Shown: piece by piece, positions 27,291-35,049 of the stretch
Layout: the number at the start of each line of letters is the position of its first letter
How positions within the stretch are numbered: position 1 is the first letter of the stretch
Source: an uncultured Marinoscillum sp.
Lineage (GTDB): Bacteria > Bacteroidota > Bacteroidia > Cytophagales > Cyclobacteriaceae
Length of the DNA: 44,831 nucleotides
NCBI GenBank assembly: GCA_902605755.1
Contig: CACLDR010000002.1
Span: 1-44,831 of the forward strand
Direction of reading: 5' to 3'
Notes under the pieces: model-generated
Database searches by the model: none
The model's input: the letters and a program-made list of their open reading frames with translations, nothing else
Told to the model about the DNA's origin: nothing
Translations under genes and position numbers: made by a program

Positions 27291-28139
27291 TTATGTAACT
27301 CCAAATTCTCTATGATTACTTTTCAGATCTTTACCAATTTCACTTAATTCTTTCTCTTTTTTAAACTCCACGAATATATGTCCATCTACTAGAATCTTTG
27401 GATTTATTGAGAGTTTGAAAATTTCATTGTATACATCTCGTTTTGTTTGGTAATCAAAATCTTTATTTTTTCTGAGCCTCTTTCTGTATGTAATCCAATT
27501 TGACAATAGAATAAAAGGGTAAAATAGTATTAGTAAAAATAACGATGTTGTTTTTATCCGGGTTGATTGAATATGCTTTATTTTAAATCCACTTAATCTA
27601 CCAAAACATCGTAATTTTAAGATACCAATTAAAAAAATATGCCCATAATATATTTCATTAGTAATGTCTTCATTAGACATCCAAACGCTATCTAATTCAT
27701 TTGGAGCAATAATTGAATTAAAGCGCTCACTCTCTGAGAGAAAGTGACTCATTTTAGCCCTTAAACTGGAGTAATTTGGAGTTGTCAAAATAAGCCCTCC
27801 ACCTTTTTTTAAAACACGATTAAATTCTTTAAATGAAGCCAATTGATCTGAGAAATGTTCAATCCCCTCTTGACAGATTAGATAATCTGCAAAGGCATCG
27901 TCAACAGGAAGTCCTTCAATAATGTTCGCCCTTTTACAATTCAATCCTTCAATGTTAAAATATTCAGGAAATAGATCGAATGCAAATGGTTTGGCTCCAA
28001 TTTCTTTTAAAATTCTTGTAGTAATACCATTTCCAGCTGGAAAATCTATGAAAAATTTATTTTGAAACCTCCTCTTATTTTTGTAAATATACTTCTTTAC
28101 ATGGTACTTAATACTTTTAGGATTTTCGTCGTAATTCAT
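27291..28139 (-). CDS. Class I SAM-dependent methyltransferase with C-terminal hydrophobic segment
   Basis: 282 residues. SAM-binding motif I is FIDFPAGNGITTRIL (30-44), with FAFDLFPEYF as the acidic second strand, CQEGIEHFSDQ as motif IV and EFNRVLKKGGGLILTTPN as the canonical post-motif strand. From about 205 a stretch TTSLFLLILFYPFILLSNWI suggests a membrane-associated helix, seen in methyltransferases that act on lipid-linked or surface glycans. The substrate is unknown. Like the FkbM gene, it is isolated in AT-rich DNA. Confidence 0.88.
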   Translation of the reverse strand: MNYDENPKSIKYHVKKYIYKNKRRFQNKFFIDFPAGNGITTRILKEIGAKPFAFDLFPEYFNIEGLNCKRANIIEGLPVDDAFADYLICQEGIEHFSDQLASFKEFNRVLKKGGGLILTTPNYSSLRAKMSHFLSESERFNSIIAPNELDSVWMSNEDITNEIYYGHIFLIGILKLRCFGRLSGFKIKHIQSTRIKTTSLFLLILFYPFILLSNWITYRKRLRKNKDFDYQTKRDVYNEIFKLSINPKILVDGHIFVEFKKEKELSEIGKDLKSNHREFGVT

Positions 28140-28644
28140 TATTTTTCAATTTATCAAGCCTTTGGGAATAAGATTCATTTGAGATTTGAGATTTGATTAT
28201 TTATATTATCATCAAAATTATTTGAATAATACGATTAATTAGTTAAGATTATAGAATATACCTCATTAAATCTGAGATTTATAACTGGTGATTGTTTAAG
28301 TAATATATCAATTCTCAAATGATATTCACCATAATCTTAGTAGTCAATTAATGATACCAAAAAAATAGCCAATAACCCCAAAATTCTGTAATTATTCCAT
28401 ACTCGATTTTTTAAGAATTACATTACTATTGATATTGTTGTTGACAATTAATAATTAAAGAGGAAAAATTGAGATGGATACCTTCATTTTGAAAAACTAT
28501 CTAATTTAAAAACATAAACAAGTTTTGCATTTTGATTTGGTGATTCTAAGTTGTAATTATTAAGTTGTAATTATTGAAAATCTCGAAAAATATATCCAGT
28601 TTATATTTGTTTATACCAGGGGGACAAAATTTGGGTCAATAATC
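28140..28644. other. Gene-free stretch with a tandem 14-bp duplication
   Basis: These 500 bp hold no ORF or RNA gene that I can support. TAAGTTGTAATTAT is repeated exactly back to back at 28547-28574, a probable slippage duplication. The stretch precedes a decayed methyltransferase gene and forms the left edge of the most eroded part of the window. Confidence 0.5.
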
Positions 28645-29329
28645 ATGAGAGATGTCCACGGAAAAGCTATTCTCGCCCACCATCTCGGTAAGAGAACAAA
28701 GGAATTAAAACTACATAATTCTTTAGCTCTGTCGATAACATACCCTTAGATATTTTTTTCAAAGAAGCCTATAACTTCGAGGATCTCGAGGATATGGCCT
28801 TAAGTCATCGTAAAGGTACCGTTCTAGACATAGGCGCTGATGCAAGTACTCATGCACTCTTTTTACAAAGTTTTGGTGCTAATATCACTGCACTAGACAG
28901 CTCTCCGGGTTGTATACAGGCAATGAAACTTTTAGACATGGAAAATGTGATTCAACAAGACTATCGCCAACACCAATTTACTCATGATAGCCTCCTACTC
29001 CTAGTGAATGGCATTGGTATTGCAGGTACCCTAGATAAGCTACCTAATTTTTTTTTAGCAAGTGTAAAACATTGCTCAACGATGATGGTCAGCTCATACT
29101 TGACTTGTCAGACATTGCTCACTTTTATTCAGATGGACTAGCTAAAACTAAACATTCTATGGTGAAATTCGATACCGCTCTGAATACGATCAAGAGCAAG
29201 ATGATTGGTTTGAAGCTTTATTTAGATCCTACTAAATTAAGCCTTGCTGCCCAAATGTCTGGATTTGAAGTGGAAATATTAAATATCAATTCAAATGATC
29301 ATTACCTCGCCAAACTTCAATTGAAATAG
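28645..29329 (+). pseudogene. Decayed class I SAM-dependent methyltransferase
   Basis: The gene begins at ATG 28645 (MRDVHGKAILAHHLGKRTKE) and continues in three frames: frame 1 to about 28,720, a second frame at 28,735-29,065 (FKEAYNFEDLEDMALSH, then VLDIGADASTHALFLQSFG) and a third from 29,072 (NDDGQLILDLSDIAHFYSDG to the stop at 29,329). Two frameshifts therefore break it. Motif I reads DIGADAST where an active enzyme would have a second glycine, a further sign of lost function. The full reading would be about 225-230 residues. Confidence 0.85.
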
Positions 29330-29384
29330 GATAATCGATAGCACATTTTACGAAGTTGAGATGCTTAAAGATACTCATTTTATT

Positions 29385-30240
29385 AATTTTGATAAAACCT
29401 TGCGAAACAAATCTCTGAGCCCCTGGTAAGCCCCATGCCAATAAGTCCAGTGGCGATCTCCATCTAGCACCCTATATTCATGAGGAATATTATGGTTTAC
29501 ATCACGATATGTACCCTTGAACTTCCTTCAAATAAATAATCATCATCTCCACAATCTATATACCAACGCACTGATTCAATATCTGCCTAAGGCAAGGTAC
29601 TCATGAGATATACCACCCATATTTTTTGTAAAAATCTTCGCAGTATTTCTCCATGACCTCACTCATTCAATTCCATTCATAATGTTTATGTGCCTCTTCT
29701 GCCGTAAAATGCCCGCAATAGCCACTTATCGGGCAGGTAGATTGAAACAGTTCAGGACGATGAAGAGCGTGATAGAAACTACCTCCACCACCCATCGACA
29801 AGCCTGCAATGGCACGATATTACTTATTTTTTTATCCGAAAAGTAGGCTCAACATATGGCATAAATTCGTCAAAAAGAATTATTCATAACTCCATTCCCA
29901 TTTGGCCGATTTAAATAGCCAGTCACATTAGTATCCGCATCTGGCATCACAATAATCATTGGACTAGCTATTACTGAACCAATAGCAGCATCTGTAATAT
30001 GTAATACTTCACCAAATTGGATCCAAGCTGTCTGATCATCAGACATACCATGGAGTAGATATAATACCGGATATTCACGTTTTAAAGTTTCCTAATCCGG
30101 CGGTAATTATATAGCGTACTTTAACTCCATTTTTAGTATTTCACTAGGTAGAGTCAACTGATCAAAAACTTTTCCTGATTGTACAGTGAGCAGCATAGAC
30201 ATCAAAAAGATTACCCAGATTATTTTCGGTATTCTTCTAA
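29385..30240 (-). pseudogene. Decayed secreted esterase (esterase D / feruloyl-esterase-like alpha/beta hydrolase)
   Basis: Read on the minus strand from about 30,240, a hydrophobic leader (IIWVIFLMSMLLTVQSGKVF) is followed in changing frames by REYPVLYLLHGMSDDQTAW, FGEVLHITDAAIGSVIASPM, PMIIVMPDADTNVTG, the nucleophile elbow RAIAGLSMGGGGSFYHALH, FQSTCPISGYCGHFTAEEAH, WYIDCGDDDYLFEG and GDRHWTYWHGA. Ser, Asp and His of the triad are all still visible, but stops and frameshifts separate them. Such enzymes usually trim acyl or feruloyl groups from polysaccharides. The relic is about full length. Confidence 0.82.
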
Positions 30241-30242
30241 TT

Positions 30243-30560
30243 TTAATTGTTATATTTAGGTAATTTTGGTTGAGCATAAAGGGTATAGTTTGTACTTACC
30301 GATGCCAACTGCTGGCGTATTGTTTTTAAGCCATGATTCACCAGTAATTCTATCTCAGCCGATAAAGGTTTAAACAAATCCAATGCAATAAGATACCCAT
30401 CACGATTTATTCGCATCGGTCCTGAGGTAAATGAGAACATCATATAAAAAAACTACCTACTCTGCTGCCCAAGCTAGCAGATTGATCATTGTCCATAGTA
30501 TGTCCTACCTCATCTCGAACCAATACCGCATTTAACTCCATTAACTTTTTTGGTGATTTG
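30243..30560 (-). pseudogene. Unidentified decayed gene fragment
   Basis: Two coding-like pieces on the minus strand lie just upstream of the esterase relic. About 30,555-30,450 reads KKLMELNAVLVRDEVGHTMD. Then, in a different frame, a 66-codon stretch (30,443-30,243) reads RINRDGYLIALDLFKPLSAE and ends QPKLPKYNN. They look like the C-terminal end of a larger protein broken by a frameshift. I do not recognise the family. Its position on the same strand suggests it was once co-transcribed with the esterase. Confidence 0.45.
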
Positions 30561-30840
30561 ATGTACTAAAACAATAAACTTTAACAATGCAAAAAGTAAT
30601 TGGCAATAGCATCACTCGAAAACTGAAGAGACTGAAATTTGCGTATCATATTTACAGTCATTATAATTCAACCAGAAGTATTCAAGATCTTTGCAATAGT
30701 TTTTTTTATATAAGAGATTGCCTTCAACTGAAAATTAATTTTTTGTAAAATATAATTTTAATTAATAGTATTCTTATTTTTTGAGTATTATTTATAAATT
30801 TACAAAGCCTCACGTTCATATTTAATAATCAACATCAATT

Positions 30841-31482
30841 GTGCTACCGACACACAAAATCAGATTGAAAAGTGTACTTAAAGAAAAAAAATTCGAAGAG
30901 TCATTAATTTCGGAAATTCTAGAATTTGGAAGGTTAAAAAAAGCTAAAAAAGGGGAATATCTACTTTTTGTTGGAATGCAAACGGATTATTTCCCAATTA
31001 TTCTGTCAGGAAGACTTAGAGCCTACCGCAGTGATAATGACGGACATGAGATTACCCTTTTTTATTCTAACGTTGGAGAAACATGTAGTTTTGCGGTCAA
31101 TTCAATCCTTAATAAGGAACCGTCAGGCATCGGCTCTATTATCGAAGAGGATGCAGAAATCTGGATGGTTCCTGGTCGAAAAGTTGATGAATGGATTGTA
31201 AGATACCCTACTTACAGAAAGTTTATTTTTGAATGCACAAATCAAAAGATGAATGATCTTTTGTCAACATTTGACAGTATTTCATTTATGAATACAAGCG
31301 AACGTTTGTACAAATATTTAGTCGATTTAAGTAATGCTTCAGGCTCTTCAATCATTACCAAAAGTCATCAGCAAATAGCAATTGAGCTCAATACTTCCCG
31401 TGTGGTTATCTCAAGGCTGATGAAGCATCTTTCGGGAGCTCAACTTATTAATCAAGAACGAAATAAAGTAGAATTGCTTTAA
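30841..31482 (+). CDS. Crp/Fnr-family transcriptional regulator
   Basis: 213 residues starting at GTG 30841; the next ATG is 45 codons in and would cut the sensor domain. The N-terminal jelly-roll (about 25-125: KAKKGEYLLFVGMQTDYFPI, ILSGRLRAYRSDNDGHEITL) is a cyclic-nucleotide-type sensor without the Arg/Ser pattern needed for cAMP. The C-terminal winged helix reads KSHQQIAIELNTSRVVISRL (about 173-192). Regulators of this subtype in Bacteroidota often sit beside rhodanese or other sulfur genes, and a rhodanese relic lies immediately downstream, so sulfide or redox sensing is a reasonable guess. Confidence 0.9.
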   Translation: MLPTHKIRLKSVLKEKKFEESLISEILEFGRLKKAKKGEYLLFVGMQTDYFPIILSGRLRAYRSDNDGHEITLFYSNVGETCSFAVNSILNKEPSGIGSIIEEDAEIWMVPGRKVDEWIVRYPTYRKFIFECTNQKMNDLLSTFDSISFMNTSERLYKYLVDLSNASGSSIITKSHQQIAIELNTSRVVISRLMKHLSGAQLINQERNKVELL

Positions 31483-31529
31483 TTACTCTCCTTAATCATC
31501 AATCATAGCTACCTTCAACGCTAAATTAC

Positions 31530-31830
31530 GTAGTTAAGTCAGTCATCGAATTTTTAAATTGTTTCCAGCCACTAACATTGAAACATTTTATATTCATCGA
31601 TTGAAGATATTTAGAGACTTGCTGACTTCAGCGTCCATTCAAGCAGCATACCAAAAAAAAGTTGTTCAATACATATAAATCGATCAAATCTATTTACTAC
31701 TCCATTTAGAGGAATGTTCATCGAAGTACTAATATGATCTTCTCAAAACTCTTCAGACGTACGTTCATCTATAATACTCGCTCCAGATTCGATTAGATTT
31801 TTAACTTCTTTCAAAGGCTGTTTTTAATAA
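31530..31830 (-). pseudogene. Decayed rhodanese-domain gene
   Basis: On the minus strand from about 31,828, the reading is QPLKEVKNLIESGASIIDER, TSEEF, a TGA stop, then EDHISTSMNIPLNGVVNRFD, the classic first half of a single-domain rhodanese (IDVRTPEEF...GHIPGSINIPL). After a frameshift come ASKSLNIFNR and NVSGWKQFKNS, recalling the C-terminal GGW. The catalytic CxxGxR loop is destroyed. It faces the intact Crp/Fnr regulator tail to tail. A TGA interrupts the first half and at least one frameshift follows. Confidence 0.78.
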
Positions 31831-31871
31831 TATTGATGGAGAATTCATAAAAATCATTTAAATCCTATGTG

Positions 31872-34800
31872 TCAATTAGGAATAGTAATTAAAGGTAAAT
31901 TAAGCTTTTTATATAATTGATTGAATCGCTCCATCTCCTTATTTATGATTTGATCTTTTGCTTGCCTATACATAGACCATTCCTTATTAAGATCATTGAA
32001 TCTTACCTTAGCACCTGAAGTCAATATTGGATCTGCACTATCTACGTAATCCTTCAAATTCATCCACTGTGCATTTAACTGATTATGGAAGTTTATCACA
32101 TCTTGATAAGTCTTTTGATCGGATTGAATAAGCACTGCTTCCCATTCATCTATTTTAACCATAATTTCTTTACCTAATTCAATAATTTCTTCGGCATCAT
32201 TTCTGCCCACTAGCATAGACTCATAATGCTTAATTTGAGATTTTACTGACCGCATATTATTGACCGCTTCGTGTATATCTTTGATGGCTTGTTCAATTGA
32301 AATCACCATCTCTTGTTGTAATTTATAATCCGTCATAGTAGCCTTAATCCTTGGATCTGCCAATATTTCGACGGAAGTCTCTACCGAGTCCTGATCCACG
32401 ATCAATCTCAAGGTATATGTTCCTGGAGCTACGTGACCACCAGAATAACTTCCGTATACAAAAACTTCATCAATGTATGGAACTGGCTCCCTTGTAAAGT
32501 CCCATACAACTCTATTTACGCCCCGATCTGCTGATAATAGTTTTGACTTCTGAGGTCCTCCTGGCCAGATTTCAAATTTATCTTTCTGATAATTCGATAG
32601 GCTTCTAATTACGTTTCCTTTATTATCAATTACTTTTAGGCGTAACAAGGCGCTGTCTCTTTTTTCTGGTAGATAATAGTCAATGTGAACTCCTGATTTT
32701 GGATTTTGACCCAAACCGGGCCCTGGTTCATCCGTAGATGCTCCAAATATTCGGTATGTTTTTTTAGGTTGAAATAAAATTAATTCTTTATCAGTCTTTC
32801 CTTTTAAGCCCTGAATAGCTCCCAAATCATCTAAAATCCAAAAAGATCTACCCGCAGTAGCTGCAATCAAATCATTATCTTGGATAGTCAAATCATTAAT
32901 CGGAACTATTGGTAGATTAAGCTGTATTTTTTGCCAGAATATACCTTCATTGAACGAAATATATAATCCTGCTTCAGTTCCCGCGTAAAGTAATCCCTCT
33001 ACCTTCTTGTCTTCCCTTACTACCCTTACAACTGTTTGGTTATCAATACCGGAAATACGTGGCACCCAACTCATACCGTAATCCGAAGTTCTATAAACCA
33101 TTGGACTTAAATTATTAAATTTATAAGCCATTACCGTTATATAAGCTGTTGCAGGATCATGGGGCGAAATCTCGATTGAATTTATGATTGCCTCTGGTAA
33201 ATCTTTGGGAGTAACATTGGCCCAATTGATACCTCCATCGCGCGTGAGGTGAACTAAACCATCATCAGAGCCAACCCACAAAACTCCTTTTTCGTGTGGT
33301 GATTCTGTCAAATACATGATTGTATTATAATTTTCTCCACCCGCCGCTTCGTTTGTGTAAGGACCACCACCAGGTCCTTGATGTGTTTTATCATTTCTTG
33401 TTAAATCTGGACTAATCACTTCCCAATTAATTCCTCCATCAAGAGTTTTAAACACCACATTTCCTGCATGATAAATTACTGAGTGATCATGGGGAGAACT
33501 TATAATGGGAGCATTCCAATTGAACCTATATTTAAAATCTTTAGGTACATTTCCCAGACTCAATTCTGGATACTCTTTTATTGATTTTGACGTCGCTGTT
33601 AATCTTGACCATCGTTCAATGATTCCCTGATAACAACCACCAAAGATCACTTCAGGATCATTAGGATCAAAAGCCAAAAAGGCACTTTCACATCCGGCAA
33701 CCGAGTACCAATCCTTCCATGTAATACCTCGACCATTCGTTCTACTTGCAATTCCGATCGCGGAATTATCTTGCTGACCACCATATACATGATATGGGAT
33801 TTTATTGTCCGTAATGACCCGGTAAAACTGAGAGGTGGGTTGTTGATCTTGTCGCGTCCAACTTTCACCTCCATTGAAAGTAATATTAGCACCCCCATCA
33901 TTAGAGTTAATCATGTTTTGAGAGTTCAGAGGGTTGATCCATAAATGATGATTATCTCCGTGGGGAACAGGTATTGGTTGGAAAGTATTCCCTTTGTCAA
34001 TAGATTTAAGCATCGGAGCATTCAGAACATATACGACATTCTCATTTTTAGGATCTGTGAATATTTCCATATAATACCATGACCTAGCTATTGTTGCTCG
34101 ATCATTACTGGTTTGTTTCCAGCTTTTACCTGCATTATCAGAGCTGTAAACACCTCCTTTTGTTCCCGCAGCTTCAATAACGGCAAAAACATAGTCTCCA
34201 TTAGCTCTTGAAACAGATATCCCTGATTTTCCAAATTCATCAGGGAGTCCTTCACTCATGACTTCCCAGGTCTCCCCCATATCTTTCGACTTATAAAGAC
34301 CTGATCTTGCACCACCTGATTCCATCTTCCAAGGGTACCTCATATGCTGCCACATACTAGCATATAATATACGCGGATTATTCATATCCATACTCAAAGA
34401 GGATGCTCCTACATTTTCAGCAATAAAGAGTTTGTTCATCCAACTCTTCCCACCATCTATGGATTTGTAAATACCTCTTTCTTTGGTAGGTCCGTGCTGA
34501 GCACCTTGTGCAGCAATGAATACAATATCAGGGTTAGTGGGATGAATAACAACATCTGAGATTGTCATTGTTCCATCCAGACCGACATGATTCCAAGTTT
34601 TTCCAGCATCAGTAGATTTATATACTCCGTTGCCGTGCGATGTCATCACCCCTCTAACCGCATGTTCTCCCATGCCTACGTAAATAACGTTTGGATCTGA
34701 CTCTGATACACATATAGCTCCTACTGAACCGAATTCGAAAAACCCATCGGATATATTCTTCCATGTTTGCCCAGCATCTGATGTCTTCCAAACTCCTCCT

Positions 34801-35021
34801 CCGGTGTTACCCATGTAATAAGTCATGGGGTCTCCTACAACGCCGGAAGAAGTGACACTTCTTCCTCCTCGAAAAGGACCTATATTTCTCCATTTTAAAC
34901 CAGAAAATAATTCTTCCTCAATGGGAATTTCGGTATTGAGTACTGATTTCTTTCTTTTTTGTGAAAAAACTATAATAGGTAAAAAAAGAAATGTTAAAAT
35001 AATTAATTGACAATTTTTCAT
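31872..35021 (-). CDS. Secreted BNR/sortilin-type beta-propeller protein
   Basis: 1,049 residues. A signal peptide (CQLIILTFLFLPIIVFSQ) precedes a propeller of about 700 residues built from BNR/Asp-box repeats, such as VWKTSDAGQTWKN, VYKSTDAGKTWNHV, IYKSIDGGKSWMN, LYKSKDMGETWEVM, VFKTLDGGINWEV and VHLTRDGGINWANV. A beta-sandwich-like region and a helical C-terminus (about 900-1,049) follow. Homologues in Bacteroidota are called VPS10/sortilin-like or glycosyl hydrolase, but no sialidase active site is evident. It is probably periplasmic or surface-bound and binds or processes peptides or glycans. It starts 28 bp after the M14 peptidase stop, so the two are an operon. Confidence 0.88.
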   Translation of the reverse strand: MKNCQLIILTFLFLPIIVFSQKRKKSVLNTEIPIEEELFSGLKWRNIGPFRGGRSVTSSGVVGDPMTYYMGNTGGGVWKTSDAGQTWKNISDGFFEFGSVGAICVSESDPNVIYVGMGEHAVRGVMTSHGNGVYKSTDAGKTWNHVGLDGTMTISDVVIHPTNPDIVFIAAQGAQHGPTKERGIYKSIDGGKSWMNKLFIAENVGASSLSMDMNNPRILYASMWQHMRYPWKMESGGARSGLYKSKDMGETWEVMSEGLPDEFGKSGISVSRANGDYVFAVIEAAGTKGGVYSSDNAGKSWKQTSNDRATIARSWYYMEIFTDPKNENVVYVLNAPMLKSIDKGNTFQPIPVPHGDNHHLWINPLNSQNMINSNDGGANITFNGGESWTRQDQQPTSQFYRVITDNKIPYHVYGGQQDNSAIGIASRTNGRGITWKDWYSVAGCESAFLAFDPNDPEVIFGGCYQGIIERWSRLTATSKSIKEYPELSLGNVPKDFKYRFNWNAPIISSPHDHSVIYHAGNVVFKTLDGGINWEVISPDLTRNDKTHQGPGGGPYTNEAAGGENYNTIMYLTESPHEKGVLWVGSDDGLVHLTRDGGINWANVTPKDLPEAIINSIEISPHDPATAYITVMAYKFNNLSPMVYRTSDYGMSWVPRISGIDNQTVVRVVREDKKVEGLLYAGTEAGLYISFNEGIFWQKIQLNLPIVPINDLTIQDNDLIAATAGRSFWILDDLGAIQGLKGKTDKELILFQPKKTYRIFGASTDEPGPGLGQNPKSGVHIDYYLPEKRDSALLRLKVIDNKGNVIRSLSNYQKDKFEIWPGGPQKSKLLSADRGVNRVVWDFTREPVPYIDEVFVYGSYSGGHVAPGTYTLRLIVDQDSVETSVEILADPRIKATMTDYKLQQEMVISIEQAIKDIHEAVNNMRSVKSQIKHYESMLVGRNDAEEIIELGKEIMVKIDEWEAVLIQSDQKTYQDVINFHNQLNAQWMNLKDYVDSADPILTSGAKVRFNDLNKEWSMYRQAKDQIINKEMERFNQLYKKLNLPLITIPN

Positions 35022-35049
35022 TGAAAATTATATTCATTTAAAAATGATT

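Noticed and set aside
29072-29329. 85-codon ORF as an independent small gene
   Set aside because: It aligns as the C-terminal third of the frameshifted methyltransferase, so it was merged into that pseudogene.
28140-30840. Possible mobile element or prophage insertion in the eroded region
   Set aside because: No transposase, integrase, terminal inverted repeats or target duplications were found; the content is better explained by decayed chromosomal genes.
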